A stretch of DNA of 64,000 bases, from positions 1 to 64,000 of the forward strand of contig JAKLLE010000011.1 in assembly GCA_023150295.1 (NCBI GenBank). The letters run 5' to 3'. The stretch comes from Giesbergeria sp. Lineage in GTDB: Bacteria; Pseudomonadota; Gammaproteobacteria; Burkholderiales; Burkholderiaceae_C. The notes under the pieces were generated by a model. The model was not told where the DNA came from, searched no databases, and saw only the letters and a list, made by a program, of their open reading frames with translations. This document shows, piece by piece, positions 10,253 through 18,062 of the stretch. Numbering within the stretch: position 1 is the stretch's first letter; the number at the start of each line of letters is the position of its first letter. A program made the position numbers and the translations under genes.

Positions 10253-10756
10253 TCAGGTAAATTCGTAGGGTTCGAGCGTCCAGCTGTAGTCCAGATACAG
10301 AGGATGCCGAGGGTGACCATTGACCGTCAGGTCTCCGAATCTGCGCCATTGGGGCTGATACTGCGCCAGCCGTTCATGCAGTGCATCACGCGCCCGGAGG
10401 AGATAGGGCCGGTTCACCACGGAGGTACCCCAGGCCGCCCAGATGGTTGGCTTGGGGTATTGCGCGACGGTCTTCTCGATGGCCTCTAGGTTGCGCTCGT
10501 AGGCGACAGGATCAGCCCTGGGCGGCAGGTCTTTGGGATCGGTGGCCCGCACCGGGTAGAGATTCAGCATGACAAATCCATCGAATCCGCATTGCCGGGC
10601 GACCTTCTCCACGCGGGTCACGGTGGGGTCGAGTTTCTCTTGGGTGGCAGTGCTTGGATTGAGGCCGATGACCAGCAGCGGTCGGGCTCCGGAGCGGCCC
10701 AGCGTGTAGCGCCATTGGTCGTTTTGGTCGGAGTGGTAGATGTCGTACATGGGCAC
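10253..10756 (-). CDS. DUF1643 family protein
   Basis: A 167-aa protein with the hallmark LLVIGLNPSTATQEKLDPTV near residue 28 and the later WAAWG segment. These match the DUF1643 family, common on mobile elements and of unknown function. The family looks glycosylase-like in fold, but I have no direct evidence for activity. Either of two Met (first or third residue) could be the start. It stands alone, about 160 bp from the integrase operon and divergent from the XRE regulator. Confidence 0.8.
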   Translation of the reverse strand: MPMYDIYHSDQNDQWRYTLGRSGARPLLVIGLNPSTATQEKLDPTVTRVEKVARQCGFDGFVMLNLYPVRATDPKDLPPRADPVAYERNLEAIEKTVAQYPKPTIWAAWGTSVVNRPYLLRARDALHERLAQYQPQWRRFGDLTVNGHPRHPLYLDYSWTLEPYEFT

Positions 10757-10869
10757 TTTCAGGGGGGTATTCGTAGCGTCTGCCCAGTCCGCTCCGGCTC
10801 AGGCATCAGATTATTTTGTACCACATATGCGGGTGCATAGAGTCGTCAGGCAACGGACAGTCCCTGCCC

Positions 10870-11103
10870 ATGACCAGGGACGAGGCATTGATCGCTGCGT
10901 TCGCCGACGAGCTTCGCTCCCGGCGTGCTGCGCTGCGTCTGTCCCAGGAGGAGTTGGCCCACCGTGCGGGTGTCAATCGGACATACATCGCCAAGTTGGA
11001 GCTGGCACGCAACCAGCCTACATTGACTGTGTTGCTGCGCGTGGCTGAGGCGTTGGAGGTGCCGCTTCCAGAGTTGATTGCTGGGGCTCTTGGTCGGCGG
11101 TAG
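10870..11103 (+). CDS. XRE-family transcriptional regulator
   Basis: A 77-aa protein, essentially one helix-turn-helix domain: LRSRRAALRLSQEELAHRAGVNRTYIAKLELARNQPTL. The start at MTRDEAL is preferred over the 18-residue upstream extension, which is not family-like. It is divergent from the DUF1643 gene and is the only regulator in the island, so it is a candidate controller of the integrase operon or of the removed restriction-modification system next door. Confidence 0.85.
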   Translation: MTRDEALIAAFADELRSRRAALRLSQEELAHRAGVNRTYIAKLELARNQPTLTVLLRVAEALEVPLPELIAGALGRR

Positions 11104-11331
11104 TGGCGTGCTTCCGCCCAGGTGTGACCTGCCTGCTGGTTGATGCCAGCTACAGAGTGGAGAGAGCCGCATACGCCATCTCCGAGGTCGATCGAGTCTG
11201 TTCCCCTTACTGCCTTACCCGGCGCCCCGCCCGGCAGCCCCGAGTTTCGGGTGGGAGCGTTTCATGATCTGCCCTGCGTGATTTGAGGCCGTTGGTCACT
11301 GTTTCGCGAGCTTGTTCTCCCTATGCCCCAG

Positions 11332-11377
11332 CCCCCGCCCGCCCCGCCGTCCCCGTAGGGGACGGGCGGGCGGGGGC
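11332..11377. repeat. GC-rich palindrome 1
   Basis: C/G-only arms fold around CCCCGTAGGGG. The same core is in palindrome 3. No T run on either side. Confidence 0.65.
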
Positions 11378-11684
11378 GGGTATGTGGTGGCGGGACATGG
11401 TTTCCGAGGGGGCGCGGCACGAGCCGTCACGCTGGTCTGATGCCACTGGATTCATTGAGGTCAGAGTGGTACTTACGCGCGTTTCGTGGGGGCTGTGACT
11501 ATGGGGGTAGCGGGCAGGTTCTTCGTGCAGCTCTTTGGTACCACTCTGTACGACTTCGGTGCCATCATGCGCTGGTGGCTCGCCGTTTGCTCAGGCTCCA
11601 GTTCTGCGTTTGGGTATCTGCTGCCGTCACTCGCCCGGGGATTCCTGTCCCGGGTTTATCCGTTTGCGCGTTACCCAGTAGCTT

Positions 11685-11754
11685 CCACCCCAGCCCGACT
11701 CCCCCCCGCCCCCCCTTTCAGGGGGGAGCGGGCGGGGGGGAGTTGGGGCGGTGG
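11685..11754. repeat. GC-rich palindrome 2
   Basis: About 30-base imperfect arms (CCACCCCAGCCC... / ...GGGGCGGTGG) around a CTTTCA loop. Runs of 7 C and 7 G lie in the arms. Confidence 0.65.
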
Positions 11755-11862
11755 AGATTTGGATGTGCCCTGATGCCCGTTCCGAGATTCGGCTAGAGGT
11801 AGTCGATGATGTTTGATGGCTGCAGTTTGGGTTAGCGACTTCCCCGGGATGTAATTGGATTT

Positions 11863-11915
11863 CGACTGCCCACCCCGCCCGGCCCCGTAGGGGCATGGGG
11901 GCGGGTGGGCAGTCG
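11863..11915. repeat. GC-rich palindrome 3
   Basis: Arms CGACTGCCCACCCCGCC / its complement, 17-18 bp almost perfect, around the CCCCGTAGGGG core shared with palindrome 1. It lies just downstream of the methylase fragment. Confidence 0.65.
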
Positions 11916-11964
11916 CTGATCGGCCATCAACAACTCACTCCAGAGCTTTCAGAGACAGCAATGG

Positions 11965-13104
11965 TCAGCGCAGAAAGCCCAGTTGGAACACCATGGGTCT
12001 CAGTTTGTCTGTCAGCGCCTGGTAGGCCTGCTCAAAGGGAGCGAAGTTCACCGGGGCAGTGTCGCCGCCTTCGCTGCGAGCCTTGAGCGCGTTGCGGATC
12101 TGGTACCAGCCCACGTCAGGGCGGTTGAGTTTGTATTCGTCGCGCACGGTGCGCACGTCGGTGTGGGCAAAGTATGCCTGCCATAGCGTCCGCCCGGCAT
12201 CGAGCACAGCCTGGGCTTCGGACGTCAGGGTTTTATCGGCCAGGTACTGCACCATGAAGTCGGACTCGAAGCGGTCGGGAGCGCCCACCTCGGTTTCGGT
12301 GAAGGGGATGAAGTGGTTGACCAGTGACCACTGCTTGCCGTTCCACTCGAGGCCATTGGCGCCTGCTGTGAGGTTGCTGCCGTTGAACAGCATCCACATT
12401 AGGCAGTCCGTCCGGAATTCAGCCGTCAGGTCGCCGATCGGTTGGAGAAATTGGTCACGGTCGTTTATCCAGGTGGGTTTGACGACGCGCCGCATCGTGA
12501 AAATTACTGCCGCCTGCCACAAGTTTTCCGCCGTGATGTAAGCGCCACCGCCGTTGCCACCTGTGTAAATGGAGGATGTGATGAGAGTTTCTTGTCCTGC
12601 ATGCTGGAGGTCGTTGTTGCTCGCGTACAGGTAGCCCACCATTGCGTCGCACGATCGCTTTAGTCGCGGGTTGCCAGATACTTTGACAGCGTTCGCAAGT
12701 GGCAAAGCGAGCTCCATATTTGGTTCTGGTTTTTCCATCCACACATTAAGGTATGTGCTGGTGGGCAAGTTGTAGAACCTCTTCGCACCGATCTGCTGTG
12801 CCTTCTTATCCAGCACCTCGACGGCAATTTCTGTGATCGGTATTTTTCTTTCTGAACCTTGGTTGGTTTTCCATATCAGAAAGCCAATCGGGAAGTCGCC
12901 TTTGAGCCCGTCAAATGCCTTGCTATGAACGATGAAGCCACCCAGGTAGGCCGCATGCCAGTCTGTGCGAAACTTTGCAAAATTGGGGGCATTCACGTAC
13001 TTAAGCTTGCTGAACATCGCTAACGTTGCTGTGGGCAACTCCGTGGAAATGCGCGCTAAAAACTGGACGAACAGCTCTTTGCTGGCATAGCCCATGTTGG
13101 CCAT
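11965..13104 (-). pseudogene. DNA methylase of restriction-modification type, C-terminal fragment
   Basis: 379 aa resembling the part of Eco57I/N6-type DNA methylases that follows the NPPY catalytic motif (GYASKELFVQFLARI, LKYVNAPNFAKFR, FIVHSKAFDGLKGDFPIGFLIWKT, WINDRDQFLQP). The C-terminus looks complete. The S-adenosylmethionine motif and NPPY are absent because the gene starts abruptly seven bases after the stop of the upstream ORF. The first Met is inside the conserved domain, so this is a remnant rather than a working enzyme. The family call is from remembered relatives. Confidence 0.6.
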
Positions 13105-13111
13105 GCACGTG

Positions 13112-13726
13112 TTAACACGGGTCTGCTCTACGCTTTTTTTGTTCTGATTGCCTTTGCCATACCTCAGCGCCTACGCGGTGCAGTCCCGTGATGATGATGT
13201 CGGTCGACGCCACCCATACCGGCGCGTCACTGCTGCGTTCGCACAGATAGGTACTCCATCCAGACTCATTGCCCACTAGGTCGGGCCTGCCAATTCGGTA
13301 GTCGTCGCAAACCCAGCGGATAACGCTTGTCCAGTACTCATACGCCTTCGCTGCCATTGCTCGGTGGCGAACGGCCACAGCCTCAAGTTGATCCTGTTGG
13401 GCTTGCGGGATCAAGTCGCAGGCGTTGGGATTGCGAGTTAACAATTCGGGGGGGAGTTGTACGTGCTCGTCAACAAACACTCGCACATCAACCTGGTAGA
13501 TGTTGTACTCCAGCGGGTTGCCACCAACCTGCCATGAGGATAGGCGTCCAACGGGGTCGTCGACAGTGCGGTCTCTCTCGATCTTCTCTGCACTGGGCAA
13601 CCGTAGTTCGATTGCTGCACCGTCCATTTGCCATGTGTGCGTAGCACCGAGTAAGGAGGGCGCAACGGCGAAAGCCCGCAAAACAAAGCGGTTCCATGAT
13701 TGCAAATGCATTGGCTGAGTGCTCAT
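13112..13726 (-). CDS. Hypothetical protein, probably truncated at its C-terminus
   Basis: A 204-aa protein starting MSTQPMHLQSWNRFVLRAF. I do not recognise a family. It has a mixed alpha/beta look with several Trp (SSWQVGGNPLEYNIYQVDV, YEYWTSVIRWVCDDY). The ORF ends EQKKRRADPC just before the methylase fragment, and a 7-A run near that junction could shift into the methylase frame. I infer that a deletion joined this gene to the remnant methylase. It may have been a small partner gene of the lost system. Confidence 0.5.
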   Translation of the reverse strand: MSTQPMHLQSWNRFVLRAFAVAPSLLGATHTWQMDGAAIELRLPSAEKIERDRTVDDPVGRLSSWQVGGNPLEYNIYQVDVRVFVDEHVQLPPELLTRNPNACDLIPQAQQDQLEAVAVRHRAMAAKAYEYWTSVIRWVCDDYRIGRPDLVGNESGWSTYLCERSSDAPVWVASTDIIITGLHRVGAEVWQRQSEQKKRRADPC

Positions 13727-13740
13727 GTCGAGAATTGTGA

Positions 13741-13950
<210 letters not shown>

Positions 13951-13999
13951 GCACAGATTTGCAGAAACTCTGAAAATTCGTGCTAGAATGCGAGGCTTA

Positions 14000-14076
14000 G
14001 CGGCTGTAGCTCAGCTGGATAGAGTACTTGGCTACGAACCAAGGGGTCGTGGGTTCGATTCCTGCCAGCCGCACCA
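14000..14076 (+). tRNA. tRNA-Arg (anticodon ACG)
   Basis: A complete 77-nt cloverleaf: acceptor GCGGCTG / CAGCCGC, anticodon arm CTTGG-CTACGAA-CCAAG, T arm with GTTCGATTC, and encoded CCA. It is the integration site of the prophage; its last 45 bases recur at 58331-58375. Because the phage brings a matching 3' end, the tRNA stays intact. Confidence 0.96.
14032..14076 (+). repeat. attL of the prophage (45-bp core)
   Basis: From CTACGAACC in the anticodon loop to the CCA end. It is identical to 58331-58375 and marks the left prophage boundary. Confidence 0.92.
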
Positions 14077-14079
14077 TAT

Positions 14080-14111
14080 AAACCCCGTAACTTCAACGAG
14101 TTACGGGGTTT
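14080..14111. terminator. Hairpin between tRNA-Arg and the phage HNH-like gene
   Basis: A 13-bp perfect stem (AAACCCCGTAACT and complement) with a 6-base loop. It can serve the tRNA from the left and the minus-strand HNH-like gene, whose stop codon lies within it. Only a short T-rich tract follows on the plus strand. Confidence 0.6.
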
Positions 14112-14731
14112 ACCTTTTCCACCAGTGGAATGCCTGGGTAGATTTTGGGTAGGTCAGCTCCTGACTCTCCCCGTACTTCCTTCTCAAGACCCTTGAGGAA
14201 GATCGCTTTCCCGATTCGCGCAATCACCGCCTCACCCCATTCGCGCATGGCCAAGTTGACGGCCAGCGCTACCACACGGCAGTTTGCCGCGTCGTAGCCC
14301 TTGCTGGAATCGATCCGGTCTATGCTTGGCTGAAATGGCGCGGCTCGCTTGCTTGGGTCTGGGCGGTCAAAGCTCAGGGCTATTCCCGTAACTTCGCAGT
14401 AGCCGTTGCAGCGCAGCAGAATTTCTGCAACTTGCGAAGGCGTCATGCTTGCGCCACGTCCAGTTCGGCGCCCGCGATAGGCCATGCCCTGCGCGGTGCG
14501 ATGAAGCCACGACTTTCGGTCGCGCAGCATTCCTTCTACCGTGGTTTCCCAGGCGGTTTGCAGATGACGGCGTGAATACCCTCTGACATAGCGCCCGAGT
14601 ATTTCCTTGGCTTCGGCGAGGTTGCTGGTTTGCGTGCAAAGCCGGATGCGCTCCCCGCGTATCACTTTGTCGATCTTCCAGAACCCATGAGGTTCCAGAT
14701 AGAGCCCAAGAGGTTTCTTCATGTCATCCAT
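14093..14731 (-). CDS. HNH-like endonuclease with integrase-type N-terminal domain
   Basis: A 212-aa protein. The C-terminal half has the HNH/His-Me-like pattern CNGYCEVTGI...PSIDRIDSSKGYDAANCRVV...NLAMREWG. The N-terminal about 50 residues (LGLYLEPHGFWKIDKVIRGERIR...LAEAKEILGRY) resemble the N-terminal DNA-arm-binding domain of the adjacent integrase. The start overlaps the integrase stop by 8 bp. A homing-type or packaging-related nuclease is possible; the catalytic His is not obvious, so activity is uncertain. Confidence 0.65.
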   Translation of the reverse strand: MDDMKKPLGLYLEPHGFWKIDKVIRGERIRLCTQTSNLAEAKEILGRYVRGYSRRHLQTAWETTVEGMLRDRKSWLHRTAQGMAYRGRRTGRGASMTPSQVAEILLRCNGYCEVTGIALSFDRPDPSKRAAPFQPSIDRIDSSKGYDAANCRVVALAVNLAMREWGEAVIARIGKAIFLKGLEKEVRGESGADLPKIYPGIPLVEKVNPVTR

Positions 14732-15881
14732 TCACCACCTCCAATAAGCGGCGCTCTTCTTGCTCCTGGCGCAGTGTGGCCAGCGTCTTGTTCCACTTGC
14801 CCGAGTCGGCTTTGATCTTCTCCAGCGCTGCGTGCAGTTCCACGATTTGGGCCATGCTGTAGTGCTGGGTCATGGTCTTGGTGCTGTGCCACAGCACTTC
14901 GGCCACGGTGCTTTCGGCCACCCCGGCTTCGCGCAGGCGCATGCCTACGGTGTGCCGCAGGTCATGCACATGCAGATCGCCCAAGCCCGCTGCCTTGCGC
15001 GCGTTCTGCCAGGCCGTGTTGTTCATGGTCTGGATTCGGCGGTAGGGCATGGCCGGGGCCTGGTCGGTGTGCTTGACGCGCTCGCGCCGGTACACGAACA
15101 CCCACTCGGGGTGCTGGCCGCGCACCGTCTCGATGATCGACTGCGCCACGCTGTTGCACACGATGATGCGCGAGCGGCGCCCGCCCTTCACATGCTGGCG
15201 GGGCACGTCGAACACTGAGCAGCCCAGCTCGGGCACCCTGATTTCCCATTCCCAGCGCAGGCTGCACACCACGTCGTCACGCACGCCGGTATTGAGCGTG
15301 AACAGCGACATGCGCGCCAGGTGGTCTGGCAGCAGGGGCATCAGCGTGCGCTGTTGGCCCCAACTGATGGGGCGCGGCTCGCGCTGGTGGCCCACCAGGG
15401 GCAGCATGGTGATCTTGGGCGCCTGCTCCAGCCATGTCTTGCCGTCTTCGTCGCGCCAGCTCGTGGCGGCCAGATTGATGATCCGGCGCACCACGCCCAG
15501 GGCGAGGTTGATGGTCTTGTTCTTGCGGCCCTCTGCCTTGCGCGCAGCAACGTAGGGCGCCAGGGCGCCATCGTGGACTTGCGGTAGGGTGAGCTGGCCG
15601 ATGAAGGGCATGATGCTGTCGAGCAGGATGATCTCGGTAGGGAGGCTTTTCTTGTCCTGGTGCGTCGTCACGTAGTGCGCGGCGGCTTGGTCGAAGGTGC
15701 GCTCGGGGCGCATGCCGTGCAGGTGCACGGCGCGCAGCTCGCCCAGGCGCGCTATCAGCCAGCTTTCTGCCTCGCCCGCAGTTGGGAAACCGCGTTGGCG
15801 AAGGCGGGTGCCGAGATACCACTTGTCAACTTGCCAGGTTCCGTCTTTTTCGGGGTAGATGCCCCGGATTTTTTGGCCCAT
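14724..15881 (-). CDS. int: Prophage integrase (tyrosine recombinase)
   Basis: 385 aa from the ATG with a GGAAGGA site (the track start at 15908 adds 9 residues). It has an N-terminal arm-binding domain (YPEKDGTWQVDKWYLGTRLRQRG), a core-binding domain (about 75-160) and a catalytic domain with Arg in LNTGVRDDVVCSLRW, the box II HDLRHTVGMRLREAG, and the nucleophile Tyr in TKTMTQHYSMA. It lies 0.65 kb from attL in tRNA-Arg, as expected for the enzyme that inserted this phage. It overlaps the upstream putative excisionase by 127 bp. Confidence 0.95.
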   Translation of the reverse strand: MGQKIRGIYPEKDGTWQVDKWYLGTRLRQRGFPTAGEAESWLIARLGELRAVHLHGMRPERTFDQAAAHYVTTHQDKKSLPTEIILLDSIMPFIGQLTLPQVHDGALAPYVAARKAEGRKNKTINLALGVVRRIINLAATSWRDEDGKTWLEQAPKITMLPLVGHQREPRPISWGQQRTLMPLLPDHLARMSLFTLNTGVRDDVVCSLRWEWEIRVPELGCSVFDVPRQHVKGGRRSRIIVCNSVAQSIIETVRGQHPEWVFVYRRERVKHTDQAPAMPYRRIQTMNNTAWQNARKAAGLGDLHVHDLRHTVGMRLREAGVAESTVAEVLWHSTKTMTQHYSMAQIVELHAALEKIKADSGKWNKTLATLRQEQEERRLLEVVNG

Positions 15882-16144
15882 GCGTTCCTTCCTTTCTCTG
15901 TGGGCCATCCGTTCCTGGCCGCATTCTGCGCCTGCCCGTGCTCGCTGTCATTGGCTGCGCTTTGCGGCAGCCCCCCGGCATCGCGTTTGAAGTCGTCGAA
16001 AACCCGGTCGAGGTCGTTCTTGTCGAAGATGAGGCACACGCCCTGCTGGATACCCACCAGGCGGGGGAGCCACAGGGCCTCCCAGGTGCGGCGCTTGACG
16101 CCGACGTAGGCCATGGCTTCTTGTTGCGTGAGGCCGCGTTTCAT
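15755..16144 (-). CDS. Putative excisionase / HTH protein
   Basis: A 129-aa protein beginning MKRGLTQQEAMAYVGVKRRTWEALW, a MerR/AlpA-like winged-helix start, then a basic C-terminal tail. It is encoded just upstream of int and overlaps it by 127 bp, a common xis-int arrangement. The ATG overlaps the stop of the preceding small gene (ATGA). Recognition rests on the HTH-like N-terminus and on position, so excisionase is an inference. Confidence 0.65.
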   Translation of the reverse strand: MKRGLTQQEAMAYVGVKRRTWEALWLPRLVGIQQGVCLIFDKNDLDRVFDDFKRDAGGLPQSAANDSEHGQAQNAARNGWPTEKGRNAWAKKSGASTPKKTEPGKLTSGISAPAFANAVSQLRARQKAG

Positions 16145-16347
16145 GCCGTGGCCTCCTGCTTGTGCTGCAGCCACAGGAAATGCGGCGGGGTGCCTGCTGC
16201 CTGGTAGTCGGCCCACAGGCCCGCGCCCACGGCGCAGCGCGATGGCCCGCCGGGGTTGAGCCCTGCTGCCCGGCATTGCGGGCACGCGCCGTGGTGGGCC
16301 TGGTAGGCTGTGTCGGCGGTGCGCCAGGGGGTGGGGCGGGTCAGCAT
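16141..16347 (-). CDS. Small phage protein with CxxC
   Basis: 68 aa, MLTRPTPWRTADTAYQAH..., with CPQC and a later Cys (a possible partial zinc site). Start and stop overlap both neighbours by 4-7 bp, which supports it as a real gene in the packed left operon. The track shows it only as the tail of a shadow ORF. Function unknown. Confidence 0.6.
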   Translation of the reverse strand: MLTRPTPWRTADTAYQAHHGACPQCRAAGLNPGGPSRCAVGAGLWADYQAAGTPPHFLWLQHKQEATA

Positions 16348-16949
16348 TGGGAGTGCTCCACGTCGATACGCCGGAACTCCAGCACCCACACCCACGGGTT
16401 GGCGTCCCAGCTTCCGGGGCCGTTGATCTGCTCCCAGAGCACTGCATACTCGGCTATTGGCCCGCCCTGTTCGTTCCCTGCGCTGTCGAGAATCAGGGAG
16501 CCCGTGTCTGATACCCCTTCGGCTTGTGCGGCAGATATGTCGATGTCCTGCAGGCGCTCCACGCGCACGCTGGTGATTTCGAGCGTGATGCGGCTGGCCC
16601 AGCGGGGCATGTGGATAGCAGGCCGCCAGCGCGCCTCTGCGCATTCGTCGCGCCTCAGCTCGTTCATCGCCTTCAGCCCTGCGGGGTCGGCTTTGTAAAG
16701 GGTCTCGCCATCGTCCGTGAACCGCTGGAACGTCTCCCTCACCCAAAGCCGGTCTCCTCGCTTGCCGTAGGGGCAGCGCATCATCGCGGTGCCTGGCTCG
16801 GCGTGCGCCCATTGCGGCGCATCTCCGAACGGCACGCCGCCGTCCACGCGGCGCGGCTGGGGTTTCACCACCCTTCGCGTCTGCGTCTTCGTGCCTGCCA
16901 GCAGCGCGCACACCATCGGCGCGCTGAAAAGGATTGGTCGTTCTTTCAT
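16341..16949 (-). CDS. ASCH (PUA-like) domain phage protein
   Basis: 202 aa beginning MKERPILFSAPMVCALLAGTKTQTRRVVKP. The GTKTQTRR motif with the later YGKRGDRLWVRETF and RITLEITSVRVERLQDI is the pattern of ASCH-domain proteins found in many phages (often labelled morphogenetic). The fold binds RNA or modified nucleotides in characterised relatives. It lies in the early left operon, so a role in nucleic-acid metabolism is more likely than structure. Confidence 0.8.
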   Translation of the reverse strand: MKERPILFSAPMVCALLAGTKTQTRRVVKPQPRRVDGGVPFGDAPQWAHAEPGTAMMRCPYGKRGDRLWVRETFQRFTDDGETLYKADPAGLKAMNELRRDECAEARWRPAIHMPRWASRITLEITSVRVERLQDIDISAAQAEGVSDTGSLILDSAGNEQGGPIAEYAVLWEQINGPGSWDANPWVWVLEFRRIDVEHSQC

Positions 16950-16956
16950 GGCTCCC

Positions 16957-17472
16957 TCACGCGGCCTGAAGGCCGATGCTGTGTGGCGCCACCCGCATGA
17001 CGGTGCCGCCGCTGGTTTGCGTTTGCGCGATCAGCTTGCGGGCGATGTCGTGAATTTCGCCCGCGCTCAGTTGCTGGATCTGGAATTCGTGCAGATCCAG
17101 CGCGGTGGTGATTGCTTCCAGCTCGTAGTAGTGCAGCGGGGTCTGGCGCCAGGTGCCGGTGGCCAGGGCGCGGGTGCGGACGGCTGCAAGGGCCTGCTGT
17201 GCCGATGTGATGTGCTCGTGCAGGCCGCGCACGATGCCGCGCTGCTCAATGGCCTGCGCGATGTGCATGGCGGTGGCCAGCACGGTGTGCTGGTCTTCGG
17301 TGGCCACGCCTTCGCGCAGGCGGGCAAAGCAGGCGCGGTAGGGGGCCATGGTTTCGGCCACCTCGGCACGGCTGAGGGCGCTGGCGCGTTTGAGGGCCTT
17401 GAATAGTGTGTTCACGCCGCCGGGCTTGAGGTGCTGGCGGGAGCGTGGGGGGGTGTAGCGTGGGAGGGGCAT
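16957..17472 (-). CDS. Hypothetical phage protein
   Basis: 171 aa, mostly helical, with a basic N-terminus (PRYTPPRSRQHLKPGG) and no cysteine-rich or membrane features. The start codon overlaps the upstream stop (TAATG), so it belongs to the same left operon. Similar proteins occur beside ParB-like genes in other betaproteobacterial prophages as far as I recall. No function known. Confidence 0.7.
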   Translation of the reverse strand: MPLPRYTPPRSRQHLKPGGVNTLFKALKRASALSRAEVAETMAPYRACFARLREGVATEDQHTVLATAMHIAQAIEQRGIVRGLHEHITSAQQALAAVRTRALATGTWRQTPLHYYELEAITTALDLHEFQIQQLSAGEIHDIARKLIAQTQTSGGTVMRVAPHSIGLQAA

Positions 17473-18062
17473 TACTCGCCCTCCTGCGCTGCGCGGGCGG
17501 CGTCATGCCGAAGGAATGCCGCCAGCACTGAGCTTTTCAGGTCTCGGCGCAGGATGCGGATGCACTCAGGGTCATCTTCGTCTGCTGGCTCTGTTTCGCA
17601 GGCTTCCCGCACAACCAGCCACGCGAATTCTTCTCTCGGCAGCGCATCCCCCTGCGATGCGGGCGAGGGCTGGGGTGCTGTGTAGAGTTTGCTTCCGGCG
17701 GGGATCATGCGCAAAAGCTCGACGTTGTGATGCCCGTGCTCGCCGCAGTCGATGGTGCAGCCGCCGTGGTAAATCATCACCGGCTCCTGCGCCTCCTGCT
17801 GAGGCGCTGAAGTTGGATCACCGGACATCCTGCACTGCAGCATGGCGTCGGCAGCGAGGTAGCACCCGTCTGCCAGTATTCCCAGATCCACTTCGTTATA
17901 GAAATCAAAATTTCTGTCGCTTGACCTAAAACGTTGTTGGAGATTGGCAGCTACTGCAGGAATGGCCGCAGCAGCGAAGTAGTCGCGCAAGGTCATGCCC
18001 CAGCAGCCATGCACGCTCGGAGCGGTTGCTGATGGGAATGCTGGGGGGTTATTCGGCTTCAT
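17472..18062 (-). CDS. Hypothetical phage protein (DUF551-like neighbourhood)
   Basis: 196 aa from MKPNNPPAFP. The ATG lies inside the end of the parB-like gene, giving a 14-bp overlap; the track start at 18092 would lengthen the overlap. It has the GMTLRDYFAAAAIPAV motif common in small phage early proteins and a central cluster of His/Cys (HGGCTIDCGEHGHHN) that could bind metal. Bases 17870-17940 are clearly more A/T-rich than the surroundings. Function unknown. Confidence 0.65.
   Translation of the reverse strand: MKPNNPPAFPSATAPSVHGCWGMTLRDYFAAAAIPAVAANLQQRFRSSDRNFDFYNEVDLGILADGCYLAADAMLQCRMSGDPTSAPQQEAQEPVMIYHGGCTIDCGEHGHHNVELLRMIPAGSKLYTAPQPSPASQGDALPREEFAWLVVREACETEPADEDDPECIRILRRDLKSSVLAAFLRHDAARAAQEGE

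Larger units (their letters stand above)
11104..11964. other. 861-bp non-coding stretch with GC-rich palindromes
   Basis: No ORF here looks like a protein; those in the track are short and low-complexity. The stretch holds three long GC-rich palindromes (separate entries). It also holds an 11-bp inverted repeat CAGAGTGGTAC (11462-11472) / GTACCACTCTG (11538-11548) flanking about 65 bases. Confidence 0.6.
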
